Shown here in pieces: positions 45,742 through 54,738 of a stretch of 64,000 bases of DNA. Every line of letters begins with the position of its first letter. Positions within the stretch are counted from its first letter, which is position 1. Location of the stretch: NCBI GenBank assembly GCA_001897755.1, contig MKUJ01000005.1, positions 47,526-111,525 of the forward strand. Direction: 5' to 3'. Source of the DNA: Afipia sp. 64-13 (GTDB lineage Bacteria > Pseudomonadota > Alphaproteobacteria > Rhizobiales > Xanthobacteraceae). The notes below the pieces were generated by a model. It saw only the letters and a list, made by a program, of their open reading frames with translations. It was not told where the DNA came from and ran no database searches. The position numbers and the translations under genes are program-made.

Positions 45742-45861
45742 CGTCATGGCCAAGCATAGCCCGTCGAAGACGGGCGTAAACGCCCTTATGTCCCGGCCAT
45801 CCACGTCTTCGTGATTGAAGTTCCCAAGACGTGGATGCCCGGCCTAAAGCCGGGCATGACG
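45742..45861. repeat. Palindromic repeat (family A3)
   Basis: CGTCATGGCCAAGCATAGCCCG and GCCGGGCATGACG form the ends, with CATCCACGTC...GACGTGGATGCCC inside. It occupies most of the gap 45662-45954 upstream of lhr and beyond the methyltransferase end; nothing else is visible there. Confidence 0.85.
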
Positions 45862-45954
45862 AGTTGCTAATTCCGTCTCAGCCAAATCCGCTTCATATCC
45901 GGCAAATCGGAAGTGCTCGATCAAGGCGTGAAACGCTCCAGATTCCGTGTCGCT

Positions 45955-46884
45955 TCAACCTTTCTTGCGCGCGACGACAACGAGGCCGGGCACCGGCTCG
46001 CCCCTTTCCTCGCGGGTCGAGGCCGCCGACAGGCTGGCGAGTTCGAGCCCCGCCGCCGCGATCGCCGCGTGGACATGATCCGCGCCATGGCAATAGCGCA
46101 GGCCCGCGCCGAGGATGACGCCGGGACCGTCATGGGTTTCGGTGGTGAAGGCGAGAATGCCGCCGCTCCGCAGCACCCGCGCCATTTCTTGCGCCAGCGG
46201 CGCAAGATCGGACAGATAGATCACCGCGTCGGCGGCGAGCACAAGATCGAGGCTGTTGTCCGGCTCGGCGCGCAGGCCCTGCACCATGTCGGCAACCTCG
46301 AGCCGGGCATAAAGGCCGGTCGGGCGCGCCTGTTCGATCATTTTCGGCGACAGATCGACGCCGATGAACTCGCCGACATCGCCGGCGAATTCGCGGGCCG
46401 CGAGGCCCGTTCCACATCCAAGGTCAGCCGCCCGCTGGAAAAAAGCCGGGCGGCCGGTGCCATGGAAGATGGTGAGCACCGCCTTTCGCAAAATCTGCGG
46501 GCCGCGATAGTTGAGATCGCCGACCAGCGCCTTCTCGAAGCGCGGCGCGTACTGATCGAACAGCGTGCGCACATAGTCCGGCGGCATCTCGGCAAGCTCC
46601 GCCGCCCCGAGCCGCATCAGCCGCAGCCGTGCGCCGTGGCGATCCGCGGGATCGGTCTCGCAGGCCTTGCGGTATGCCCGGATCGCGGCGCCGTGCTGGT
46701 TGAGCTGCTGGCTCAGTTCCCCGAGCGCGAACCAGGCCGAGGTGAAGCCGGGCGCCAGTTCCGCCGCCTGCCCCATCAGATCCGCCGCCGCGACCAGATC
46801 GCCGCGCGCTTCCAGATCGCGCGCGAAATCATAGCGCCGGTCCGCGATCAAATCGCCTGAGGACAGGAACAGCGGCGCGGGCAT
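45955..46884 (-). CDS. TPR-containing SAM-dependent methyltransferase
   Basis: A 309-residue protein. Residues about 15-85 hold one or two tetratricopeptide-like helical pairs (LVAAADLMGQAAELAPGFTSAWFALGELSQQLNQ). A class I methyltransferase domain follows with the SAM motif RAADLGCGTGLAAREFAG near 151-168, FIGVDLSPKMIEQAR and LAADAVIYLSDL. The substrate is unknown. It lies between lhr and the divergent exonuclease gene, inside the ligase-associated repair region; whether it belongs to that system is uncertain. Confidence 0.88.
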   Translation of the reverse strand: MPAPLFLSSGDLIADRRYDFARDLEARGDLVAAADLMGQAAELAPGFTSAWFALGELSQQLNQHGAAIRAYRKACETDPADRHGARLRLMRLGAAELAEMPPDYVRTLFDQYAPRFEKALVGDLNYRGPQILRKAVLTIFHGTGRPAFFQRAADLGCGTGLAAREFAGDVGEFIGVDLSPKMIEQARPTGLYARLEVADMVQGLRAEPDNSLDLVLAADAVIYLSDLAPLAQEMARVLRSGGILAFTTETHDGPGVILGAGLRYCHGADHVHAAIAAAGLELASLSAASTREERGEPVPGLVVVARKKG

Positions 46885-46933
46885 GCAGGGACGTGCGACT
46901 CCAATATGGCGGACGGCGCCCTATATCACGGGA

Positions 46934-47971
46934 ATGCGTCCGCAAAACATCCTGATCCCGACATCCGCCGGATTATGTTGCAAGCCGGGGGGCTTCCATA
47001 TCGACCCGGTGCGGCCGGTGGAGCGGGCGCTGATTACCCACGGCCATTCCGACCACGCCCGCCCCGGCCATGGCGCGGTGCTGGCGACCCGGGAAACCCT
47101 CGACATCATGCGGCTGCGCTATGGCGACAATTTCGCCGGCTCAACCCAGGCGGTCAGCTATGGCGAGCGGCTGCGGATCGGCAAGACCGAGGTCGCCTTC
47201 CACCCGGCCGGTCATGTGCTCGGCTCGGCGCAGATCGCGGTCGAGCATGGCGGCCTGCGCATCGTCGTCTCCGGCGACTACAAGGACGTGTCCGATCCGA
47301 CCTGCGCGCCGTTCGAGACCGTGCCGTGCGACGTGTTCATCACCGAGGCGACCTTCGGCCTGCCGGTGTTCCGCCATGGCGATGCCGATGGCGAGATCCG
47401 CAAGCTGCTGGAGTCCGTCGCGCTGTTTCCCGAGCGCGCGCATCTGGTCGGCGCCTATGCGCTCGGCAAGGCGCAGCGGGTGATCGCGCTGCTGCGCAAG
47501 GCCGGCTATGACGCGCCGGTCTATCTGCACGGCGCGATGGAAAGCCTCACGCGCTATTATCAAAGCCGCGGCATCGATCTTGGCGAATTGCGCCTCGCGC
47601 GCGACGCGAAGAAGGCCGAACTCGCCGGCACCATCACGCTGGCGCCGCCCTCCGCCATCACCGACATCTGGACAAGACGATTCCCCGATCCGGTCGCCGC
47701 TTTCGCCTCGGGCTGGATGCGCACCCGCGCCCGCGCGCGGCAGAAGGGCATCGAACTGCCGCTGGTGATCTCCGATCACGCCGACTGGGACGGCCTCACC
47801 GCCACCATCGCCGCGACCGGCGCGAGCGAGATCTGGGTTACGCACGGCCAGGAGGACGCGCTGGTGCACTGGTGCGGGACCAAAGGCCTGAAAGCGCGGC
47901 CGCTCGATCTGGTCGGCTATGGCGATGAGGACGAGGCGCCGACGCCGGCGAGCGAAGGCGACGGCGCATGA
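46934..47971 (+). CDS. Ligase-associated DNA exonuclease (MBL family)
   Basis: A 345-residue metallo-beta-lactamase-fold nuclease of the SNM1/CPSF type. The HxHxDH motif is ITHGHSDHARPGHGA, further ligands lie in FHPAGHVLGSAQI and VVSGDYKD, and the C-terminal SDHADWDGL box is present. Relatives are DNA exonucleases linked to repair. The start MRPQNILIPTSAGL at 46934 agrees with the family; upstream frame is weak. It overlaps the ligase start by four bases, so the two are certainly co-translated. Confidence 0.92.
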   Translation: MRPQNILIPTSAGLCCKPGGFHIDPVRPVERALITHGHSDHARPGHGAVLATRETLDIMRLRYGDNFAGSTQAVSYGERLRIGKTEVAFHPAGHVLGSAQIAVEHGGLRIVVSGDYKDVSDPTCAPFETVPCDVFITEATFGLPVFRHGDADGEIRKLLESVALFPERAHLVGAYALGKAQRVIALLRKAGYDAPVYLHGAMESLTRYYQSRGIDLGELRLARDAKKAELAGTITLAPPSAITDIWTRRFPDPVAAFASGWMRTRARARQKGIELPLVISDHADWDGLTATIAATGASEIWVTHGQEDALVHWCGTKGLKARPLDLVGYGDEDEAPTPASEGDGA

Positions 47972-49812
47972 ACCGCTTCGCGCATCTGCTCGATCGCCTC
48001 GCCTACGAGCCCGGCCGCAACAACAAGCTGCGGCTGATCACCGCCTATTTCCGCGAGACGCCAGATCCCGACCGCGGCTGGGCGCTGGCGGCGCTGACCG
48101 GCGCGCTGTCGTTCCGCCACGCCAAGCCCGGCCTGATCCGCGACCTGATCGCGGCCCGCACCGACCCCGTGCTGTTCGCGCTGTCCTACGACTATGTCGG
48201 CGACCTGTCGGAAACCGTGGCACTGATGTGGCCGTCTCCCCGGGAGCGATCAGTCCCCTCTCCCGCTTGCGGTGGAGGGTTAGGGAGGGGGAATGCAGCG
48301 AGGGGGAATGGTCTTCAAGGCGAAGCGCCCCCACCCGGCGCACTGCGCGCGCCGACCTCCCCCGCAAGCGGGAGAGGTGGGAAGTCCGCTGAAAACGCGA
48401 GGGATGAAAACTCCGCTGAAACACACTCACCCACCCTCACCGAAATCGTCACCACGCTGCACACCCTCGGCAAGACCGAAATTCCCGCGCAGCTTGCAAG
48501 CTGGCTCGACGACCTCGACGAGACCGGACGCTGGGCGCTGCTCAAGCTGGTCACCGGAGCGTTGCGCATCGGCGTCTCGGCGCGGCTCGCCAAGACCGCC
48601 GCCGCCGCGCTCGGCGGCAAGGATCCGCACGAGATCGAACTGATCTGGCCGGGCCTCGCCCCGCCTTATCTCGATCTGTTCGCCTGGCTGGAGGGTCGCG
48701 CCGACAAACCGGTCAACCGCGATCCCGCGCCGTTCCGCCCGGTAATGCTGGCGCATGCCATCGAGGACAGCGACTTCGCCGCGCTCGATCCCGCCGATTT
48801 CATCGCCGAATGGAAATGGGACGGCATCCGCGTGCAGGCGGTCAGCAGCCGCACCGGCGAGGACGGCATGCTCGCGCGGCTGTATTCGCGCAGCGGCGAG
48901 GACATCACCGCGAGCTTTCCCGATCTCGTCCCATCATTGCGCCTGCAGGGGACGATCGACGGCGAGCTGCTGGTGCTGCGCGAGGGGCGGGTGCAAAGCT
49001 TCAACGTGCTGCAGCAGCGCCTCAACCGCAAAACCGTGACGCCGAAGCTGATGAAGGATTATCCGATCCATCTGCGCGCCTACGACCTGCTCGCCGAGGG
49101 CGAGGACGATCTGCGCGAACTGCCGTTCGCCGCGCGGCGTGCACGACTGGAGGCATTCGTCGCGAAGCTCGGCGATCCGCGCATCGATCTGTCGCCAATG
49201 GTGCCGTTCGCGACGTGGGACACGCTGACCGCCGCGCGCGCCGATCCCGCCAGCGCCGGCGCAAGCGAGGATGCCGACGCGGTGGAAGGCGTGATGCTGA
49301 AGCGCCGCGACGCACTCTATTTGCCGGGACGGCCGAAAGGCCAGTGGTGGAAATGGAAGCGCGATCCGCATGTGATCGACGCGGTGCTGATGTATGCGCA
49401 GCGCGGCCACGGCAAGCGCTCGTCGTTCTATTCCGACTACACCTTCGGCGTCTGGACAACGACCGACGAAGGCGACCTGCTGGTGCCAGTCGGCAAGGCC
49501 TATTTCGGTTTCACCGACAAGGAGCTTTTGCAGATCGACCGCTTCATCCGCCGCAACACCATCGAGAAGTTCGGCCCGGTGCGCCATGTGGTGCACGAGC
49601 CCGATCAGGGTCTGGTGTTCGAGGTGGCGTTCGAAGGCCTCGCGCGCTCGCCACGTCACAAATCGGGTCTGGCGATGCGCTTTCCACGCATCAGCCGGCT
49701 GCGCTGGGACAAGCCGCCGGGCGAGGCCGACCGGCTGGAGACGCTGGAGCGGATGCTGAAGGAGGAGACGCGCGCGCCCGGCGAGACGGTGCTGCGCAAG
49801 ACCGCGCCGTGA
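47968..49812 (+). CDS. Ligase-associated ATP-dependent DNA ligase
   Basis: A 614-residue ATP-dependent DNA ligase. The adenylation motif is Lys283 in EWKWDGIRVQ, followed by GTIDGELLVL (motif III type), EGVMLKRRDALY (IV) and WWKWKRDP (V). An N-terminal domain of about 200 residues contains the ligase-associated region YDYVGDLSETVALMWP. Between this and TLTEIVTTLHTLGKTEIPAQ sits a Gly/Arg/Pro/Ala-rich insert (PSPACGGGLGRG... TSPASGRGGK) encoded by the in-frame palindrome at 48253-48383. It seals nicks after repair; the partners are the exonuclease, pdeM and lhr. Confidence 0.92.
   Translation: MNRFAHLLDRLAYEPGRNNKLRLITAYFRETPDPDRGWALAALTGALSFRHAKPGLIRDLIAARTDPVLFALSYDYVGDLSETVALMWPSPRERSVPSPACGGGLGRGNAARGNGLQGEAPPPGALRAPTSPASGRGGKSAENARDENSAETHSPTLTEIVTTLHTLGKTEIPAQLASWLDDLDETGRWALLKLVTGALRIGVSARLAKTAAAALGGKDPHEIELIWPGLAPPYLDLFAWLEGRADKPVNRDPAPFRPVMLAHAIEDSDFAALDPADFIAEWKWDGIRVQAVSSRTGEDGMLARLYSRSGEDITASFPDLVPSLRLQGTIDGELLVLREGRVQSFNVLQQRLNRKTVTPKLMKDYPIHLRAYDLLAEGEDDLRELPFAARRARLEAFVAKLGDPRIDLSPMVPFATWDTLTAARADPASAGASEDADAVEGVMLKRRDALYLPGRPKGQWWKWKRDPHVIDAVLMYAQRGHGKRSSFYSDYTFGVWTTTDEGDLLVPVGKAYFGFTDKELLQIDRFIRRNTIEKFGPVRHVVHEPDQGLVFEVAFEGLARSPRHKSGLAMRFPRISRLRWDKPPGEADRLETLERMLKEETRAPGETVLRKTAP
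48253..48383. repeat. Palindromic element in frame within the ligase gene (family E2)
   Basis: The left end AGTCCCCTCTCCCGCTTGCGG and right end CCGCAAGCGGGAGAGGTGGGAAG are inverted copies, similar to the lhr element. The frame stays open through it. Confidence 0.85.
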
Positions 49813-49963
49813 TGCCGCGCCGCGCATCCGCGCCATGTCGATGAACATTTCGTCAGGAAAAAGCCTGCTCCCCTTCCAAGGTGAGTGCTTGACGGCGGCG
49901 CTTTCCGCCACCAATTGCGCCAAAGCGTGCTATCATGGCGACGCGATGAATCAGGAGACAACG

Positions 49964-50269
49964 ATGCAGGACGAGGTCAGGGACTTGCCGGCGCGGGGCG
50001 ATCAGTGGTCGCGCTTTCTCGGCGGCTCGCCGCTCGGCGTGCTGCTGCGGCTGGTGCTGATGTCGGTGCTGGTCGGCGTGGTGCTCGCGGCGCTCGGCCT
50101 CGATCCGTGGAACATCATCGCCTCGATCCAGCGGCTGGCCGACTGGATCTGGTCGCTCGGCTTCGACGCCATCACCGGCCTGTGGCGCTACTTCCTGCTC
50201 GGCGCCGTGATCGTGATCCCGATCTGGCTGCTGTCGCGCCTGTTCAGCGCCGGCGGCACGCGGCGGTGA
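49964..50269 (+). CDS. DUF6460-type small membrane protein
   Basis: A 101-residue protein with two hydrophobic segments, LGVLLRLVLMSVLVGVVLAALGL and FLLGAVIVIPIWLLSRLF, and a conserved interval DPWNIIASIQRLADWIW. It resembles the DUF6460/integrase-like small membrane proteins of Rhizobiales. AGGAG seven bases before the ATG at 49964 decides the start; an ATG at 49946 would overlap it. Function unknown. It lies between the ligase and repeat A4. Confidence 0.75.
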   Translation: MQDEVRDLPARGDQWSRFLGGSPLGVLLRLVLMSVLVGVVLAALGLDPWNIIASIQRLADWIWSLGFDAITGLWRYFLLGAVIVIPIWLLSRLFSAGGTRR

Positions 50270-50323
50270 GGGACCGTACGCAGTCTGACGTGACAGATGA
50301 TGCCAAGCGAATTTCTTAGGACC

Positions 50324-50413
50324 CGTCATGCCCGGCCTTGTGCCGGGCATCCACGTCCTTACGAAATATCCGCAAGAAAGACGTGGATGGCCGGACTAAA
50401 TCCGGCCATGACG
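50324..50413. repeat. Palindromic repeat (family A4)
   Basis: CGTCATGCCCGGCCTTGTGCCGGG and CCGGACTAAATCCGGCCATGACG mark the inverted ends, with CATCCACGTC...GACGTGGATGG inside. It lies ahead of the MATE gene. Confidence 0.9.
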
Positions 50414-50468
50414 AAATAGAAGCCAATCGCCCCTCATTGACTCCTCTCAGTTTCCCGCATCCGACCTC

Positions 50469-51812
50469 ATGACCTCTCCCCCGCTCACGCACGGCCGCGT
50501 GTTCGCGATCGCCGGCCCGGCGATGCTGGCGAACCTGACCACGCCGCTGCTCGGCATCGTCGCCACCGCGGTGATCGGCCGGCTCGGCGAGGCGCATCTG
50601 CTCGGCGGCGTGGCGATGGCCTCGGTGGTGTTCGACTGCCTGTTCTGGCTGTTCGGTTTCCTGCGCATGAGCACGGTGGCGCTGACCGCGCAGGCACTCG
50701 GCGCGAACGATGCGCTGGAGATGCGCGCCACGCTCGGACGCGGCCTCCTGCTCGCGCTGCTCTGCGGCGCGGCGTTGCTGCTCGCGCAGGCACCGCTCAC
50801 GCGCATCACCTTCGAACTGATGGGCGCGAGCGGCCCGGTGACCGAGGCGGCTTCGCTCTATTTTCAGATCCGGCTGTGGTCTTCGCCGCTGCTGCTCGCC
50901 AATTACGCCGTGCTCGGCTGGCTGATCGGGCAGGCCCGCACCGGCTGGGCGCTGGCGATCCAGATCACCATCAATGTCATCAACATCGCCGCCACCATGC
51001 TGTTCGTGCTGGTTCTGGCGCAGGGCATCGCCGGCGCCGCCTATGCGGCGATCCTCGCCGAGGGCTGCGGTCTCGTGTTCGGTCTCACGCTGGCGCGGCG
51101 CATGCTCGCGGGCCACGGCTTCCGTGTGCCGCGCGCCGTGCTGTTCGACCGCGCGCGCCTGACGCGGATGATGGCCATCAACCGCGACATCATGATCCGC
51201 ACCATGGCGCTGATCGGCGCGTTTTTGTTCTTCACGGCGCAAGGCGCGCGCGCCGGCGACGTGGTGCTGGCGGCCAATGCGATCCTGAATAATTTCGCGC
51301 TGATCGGCTCGTTTTTCCTCGACGGCCTCGCCACCGCCGCCGAACAGCTCTGCGGCCGCAGCGTCGGCGCGCGCGATCGCGGCGGCTTTCTGCGCGCAAC
51401 GCGCCTCGTGCTCGGCTGGAGCCTCGGCTTCGCGCTGGCGGTGACGCTGGCGCTCATGCTCGGCGGCGGCGCGCTGATCGATCTGATGACCACCAGCGAC
51501 GAGGTGCGGATCGCGGCGCGCGAATTCATGTGGCTGGCGGCGCTGGCGCCGGTGTGCGGCGTGATGGCCTATGCCTATGACGGCATCTATATCGGCGCGA
51601 CCTGGGCGCGCGACATGCGCAATCTGATGGTGGCCGCGTTCGCGATCTATCTCGCCGCCTGGGCGGCGCTGCAACCGTTCGGCAATGCCGGACTGTGGCT
51701 GGCGCTGCTGATTTTCCTGCTGACGCGCGGCGCGTTGCAGGCGCTGCGCTATCGCGGCCTGCTCGATGCGTCCTTCACCGCGCCGCTCAGTCCGGCCAGT
51801 CTTCCGCGGTGA
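50469..51812 (+). CDS. MATE-family efflux transporter
   Basis: A 447-residue polytopic membrane protein with about 12 helices. Family features include RVFAIAGPAMLANLTTPLLGIVATAVIGRLGEAHLLGGVA at the start, FLRMSTVALTAQALGAND, and in the second half SFFLDGLATAAEQLCGRSVGARD, the latter typical of the DinF-like branch. It exports cationic or other small compounds by Na+ or H+ exchange; substrate unknown. The 3' end overlaps the convergent pyrD by 26 bases. Confidence 0.92.
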   Translation: MTSPPLTHGRVFAIAGPAMLANLTTPLLGIVATAVIGRLGEAHLLGGVAMASVVFDCLFWLFGFLRMSTVALTAQALGANDALEMRATLGRGLLLALLCGAALLLAQAPLTRITFELMGASGPVTEAASLYFQIRLWSSPLLLANYAVLGWLIGQARTGWALAIQITINVINIAATMLFVLVLAQGIAGAAYAAILAEGCGLVFGLTLARRMLAGHGFRVPRAVLFDRARLTRMMAINRDIMIRTMALIGAFLFFTAQGARAGDVVLAANAILNNFALIGSFFLDGLATAAEQLCGRSVGARDRGGFLRATRLVLGWSLGFALAVTLALMLGGGALIDLMTTSDEVRIAAREFMWLAALAPVCGVMAYAYDGIYIGATWARDMRNLMVAAFAIYLAAWAALQPFGNAGLWLALLIFLLTRGALQALRYRGLLDASFTAPLSPASLPR

Positions 51813-52881
51813 TCATCGCGGCATCCGCGCCGACGATCTCCGACAGCGAGTCGCGGCCGGTGCGGCGCAGAGTCGAAAGCAGGTCGGCCTTGATGCTCTC
51901 GACAAGACCGATGCCGCGATAGATCAGCGCCGAATAAAGCTGCACCAGGCTAGCGCCGGCGCGAATCTTCATCAGCGCCGCGCCGCCGGAATCGACGCCG
52001 CCGACCCCGATCAGTGGAAACGCACCCTCGGCGCGCACATAGGTCTCCGCCAGCATGCGGGTGGACAGCCGCAGCAGCGGCCGACCCGACAGACCGCCCT
52101 GCTCCTGCGCCGTCGTTTTGTCGCGCAGGCTCGCCGGGCGCGACAGCGTGGTGTTGGAGACGATCATGCCGTCGACGCCGCGCGCGCGCGCGACATGCAC
52201 CACATCGTCGAGTTCGGACAGCGTGAGATCCGGTGCGATCTTGAGCAGCAGCGGCGTCGGCCCGGCGCTCTGCTGCACGCGGTCGCGCGCCTCGATGGCG
52301 CGGGCGAGCAGATCGCCCAGCGCGTCGGCCTGCTGCAGGTTGCGCAGGCCCGGCGTGTTCGGCGAGGAGACGTTGACGGTGAAATAGCTCGCCACCGGCG
52401 CGAACATCTCGATCAGCGCGACATAATCCTGGGTGCGGTCGGCGGAATCCTTGTTGGCGCCGAGATTGACGCCGACGATGCCGCCGCGCTGCGCGCGCTG
52501 CGCCAGACGCCGCAGCACGGCCTCGCCGCCGTCATTGTTGAAGCCCATGCGGTTGATCACCGCCGAATCCTCTTCGAGCCGGAACAACCGCGGCAGCGGG
52601 TTGCCGCTCTGCGGCCGCGGCGTCACCGAGCCGATCTCGACAAAGCCGAAACCGAGCCGGAGCAGCGCGTCCGGCACCTCGGCATTCTTGTCGAAGCCCG
52701 CCGCCATGCCGATCGGATTGGGGAAGTCGAGGCCGAAGGCACGCACCGCGAGCTTGTCGTCGTCCGCCGCACGGCGCGGCAGCGGCACCATGCGCAGGCC
52801 GGCGATGGCGAGGCGATGGGCCTGCTCCGGATCGAGCCGTCGCAGCAGCGGCAATGTCATGACGTCAAAGGCACGGATCAA
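51787..52881 (-). CDS. pyrD: Dihydroorotate dehydrogenase (quinone), class 2
   Basis: A 364-residue membrane-associated FMN enzyme that oxidises dihydroorotate with quinone in pyrimidine synthesis. Motifs: FPNPIGMAAGFDKNAEV, FVEIGSVTPRPQSGNPLPRLFRL, VNVSSPNTPGLRNLQ, and IGVGGVDSGGAALMKIRAGASLVQLYSALIY. The class 2 Ser in the SSPNTPGL region is present. It overlaps the upstream DUF952 gene by four bases and is convergent with the MATE gene. Confidence 0.97.
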   Translation of the reverse strand: MIRAFDVMTLPLLRRLDPEQAHRLAIAGLRMVPLPRRAADDDKLAVRAFGLDFPNPIGMAAGFDKNAEVPDALLRLGFGFVEIGSVTPRPQSGNPLPRLFRLEEDSAVINRMGFNNDGGEAVLRRLAQRAQRGGIVGVNLGANKDSADRTQDYVALIEMFAPVASYFTVNVSSPNTPGLRNLQQADALGDLLARAIEARDRVQQSAGPTPLLLKIAPDLTLSELDDVVHVARARGVDGMIVSNTTLSRPASLRDKTTAQEQGGLSGRPLLRLSTRMLAETYVRAEGAFPLIGVGGVDSGGAALMKIRAGASLVQLYSALIYRGIGLVESIKADLLSTLRRTGRDSLSEIVGADAAMITAEDWPD

Positions 52882-53222
52882 CTCTTCAGCTCCGGAACGA
52901 TATGCGAGCCGTCGGCGCGCAGGGTCAGCGCCGTCACGTTGTCCGCCGCGGCGGGATCGAGCTCGGCATAGAGATGGGGAAACGGCTCGCCGCCGCGCGA
53001 GCGCTCCCAGCGCAGCGCATCGCCGAGCGCGTCGGCCTCGATCGCGATCAGGAACAGGTCGGCCTGCCCGGCGAAATGCTTTTGCAGGGTGCCGGGAACC
53101 TGGGCGGCAGTGGAAAAATGGATGAAGCCGTCACGGCGGTCGTCGGCGCTGCCCTGATAGCAGCCCTGCCGCTCGGCTTCCCGCCAGGCCGGCGCCGGAC
53201 AGATTTTATAGATCAGCGTCAC
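52878..53222 (-). CDS. DUF952 family protein
   Basis: A 114-residue cytoplasmic protein (GTG start, MTLIYKICPAPAWREAERQG). The family's conserved elements are YKICPAPAW, DGFIHFSTAAQV, LLxLxxDALG-like LIAIEADALGDAL, and GGEPFPHLYAEL. DUF952 resembles an enzyme fold related to glutathione/ADP-ribosyl proteins, but no function is known to me. It overlaps pyrD (ATGA), and is often upstream of pyrD in alphaproteobacteria. A long upstream in-frame extension is an antisense shadow. Confidence 0.85.
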   Translation of the reverse strand: MTLIYKICPAPAWREAERQGCYQGSADDRRDGFIHFSTAAQVPGTLQKHFAGQADLFLIAIEADALGDALRWERSRGGEPFPHLYAELDPAAADNVTALTLRADGSHIVPELKS

Positions 53223-53477
53223 GGCGGGGGTCTCGCGAGTGATTGGATTCGTTACGGTTTTTGTCAAAGCCGCAGTCCGACCGTAAAGGCCGCGCAGGCC
53301 CAGTTCAAGTCTCGCTTTCGCGCCTCCGCCGCGCGGCCGCGGAATTGGGCTTGCAAGGTAATAATTCCTAAAATAGACCTGCCCCAGAACAGCGTGTTGT
53401 CCGTTTTGGCAAGCGGATTCGCCATTTTCGACCAGCGCTCCTGATCCTGCGGGCTGCGAGCCCGCCTCGGTGCTCAC

Positions 53478-54104
53478 ATGCTGACACATGCGCAAATCTG
53501 GAATGCTCTCGACCGGCTCGCCGAGCGCGCCGGGCTGTCGCCCTCCGCGCTCGCCAAGCGCGCCGGGCTCGATCCCACCACCTTCAACAAATCGAAACGC
53601 GTCACCAGCGACGGCCGCGAGCGCTGGCCCTCCACCGAGTCGGTGGCGAAGGCGCTGGCGGCGACCGGCGTCAGCATCGACTCCTTCGTGCAGTTCATCG
53701 AAAGCTCCGCCCATGCGGTACAGTCGGTGCCGGTGATCGGTTTCGCCGAAGCCGGCAGCGGCGGCTATTTCGACGATGGCGGTTTTCCGGTCGGCAAGGG
53801 CTGGGACGAGGTCGGGCTGCCCTCGGTGAATGACGAGCATGCCTATGCGCTGGAGATTTCCGGCGACTCGATGAAGCCGACCTATCGCGACGGCGACGTC
53901 ATCGTGGTCTCGCCCGGCGCGCCGATCCGGCGCGGCGACCGCGTGGTGGTGAAGACCCGCGACGGCGAGGTGATGGTGAAGGAATTGCGCCGCCGCACCC
54001 AGAAGGTGATCGAGCTGCAATCGCTCAATCCGGCGCATGCCGACCGCACGCTCTCCACCGCCGAGGTGGAGTGGATCGCGCGCATCGTCTGGGCGAGCCA
54101 GTAA
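53478..54104 (+). CDS. S24-family HTH regulator (LexA/CI-like)
   Basis: A 208-residue regulator. The N-terminal half is a helix-turn-helix (LSPSALAKRAGLDPTTFNKSKRV) and the C-terminal half a LexA-like S24 peptidase domain with Ser131 in EISGDSMKPTYRDGD and Lys159 in VVVKTRDGEVMVKEL. An Ala-Gly near 92-93 (FAEAGSGG) could be the self-cleavage site. It is single-copy in many alphaproteobacteria, not necessarily prophage. No phage genes lie nearby. Targets unknown. Confidence 0.9.
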   Translation: MLTHAQIWNALDRLAERAGLSPSALAKRAGLDPTTFNKSKRVTSDGRERWPSTESVAKALAATGVSIDSFVQFIESSAHAVQSVPVIGFAEAGSGGYFDDGGFPVGKGWDEVGLPSVNDEHAYALEISGDSMKPTYRDGDVIVVSPGAPIRRGDRVVVKTRDGEVMVKELRRRTQKVIELQSLNPAHADRTLSTAEVEWIARIVWASQ

Positions 54105-54130
54105 GACTTTCAACAATAAAAGGGGGACCG

Positions 54131-54682
54131 ATGATGGAGCTTCACGGCTGCGCCTGCTGCGCGGATCTGCTTGAGCGGCGTTTCGACCGCCGCCGCTTTC
54201 TGATGACCGGCGCGGCCGCCGGGATTTCCGCGATGCTGCCGACGCTGGCGCTGGCAAAAAGCGGCAAGAAGACCTACGAGGCGATGGTGCTGTCGTGCAT
54301 CGATCCGCGTTTGCAGGAGCCGGTGCGGCACTATACCCGCCGCCGTCATCTCACCGGCAAGGTCAGCCAGTTCGTGATCGCCGGCGCCGCGGTCGGGGTG
54401 GTCGCCGAACCGTTCAAGGACTGGCACAAGGCGTGGTGGGACAACGTCACCACCTCGGTGCAGCTTCACAACATCAAGCGCGTGATCGCGATCGACCATC
54501 GCGACTGCGGCGCGGCGAAGATCGCCTATGGCGAGGCCAGCGTGGCGAACTGGAAGGCCGAGACCGCAACCCACAAGGCCGCGCTCGCCGCCTTCCGCGC
54601 GCAGATGAAGGAGCGCCTGCCGCAGCTTAGCGTCGAGACCGGGCTGATGGCGCTGAACGGCCGGATCGAGATGTTTTCGTGA
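54131..54682 (+). CDS. Tat-exported beta-carbonic-anhydrase-like protein
   Basis: A 183-residue protein. The N-terminus has a twin-arginine signal (RRRFLMTGAAAGISAMLPTLALA) after a Cys-rich lead (CACCADLLER). The zinc-site pattern of beta-carbonic anhydrases is visible: Cys56, Asp58 and Arg60 in LSCIDPRLQ, and His123 with Cys126 in IDHRDCGA. The protein is shorter than usual and may be a divergent member. It follows the S24 gene by 26 bases. Catalytic activity and metal content are inferred only. Confidence 0.8.
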   Translation: MMELHGCACCADLLERRFDRRRFLMTGAAAGISAMLPTLALAKSGKKTYEAMVLSCIDPRLQEPVRHYTRRRHLTGKVSQFVIAGAAVGVVAEPFKDWHKAWWDNVTTSVQLHNIKRVIAIDHRDCGAAKIAYGEASVANWKAETATHKAALAAFRAQMKERLPQLSVETGLMALNGRIEMFS

Positions 54683-54738
54683 GATAACAAGAGGTGCGCA
54701 GGTCATGTCCGCGCATGCCATCGGTCCATCGAAGTATG

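Noticed and set aside
53478..54104. S24/HTH regulator considered as a prophage repressor
   Set aside because: No integrase, phage structural gene or attachment repeats nearby; such regulators are chromosomal in many alphaproteobacteria.
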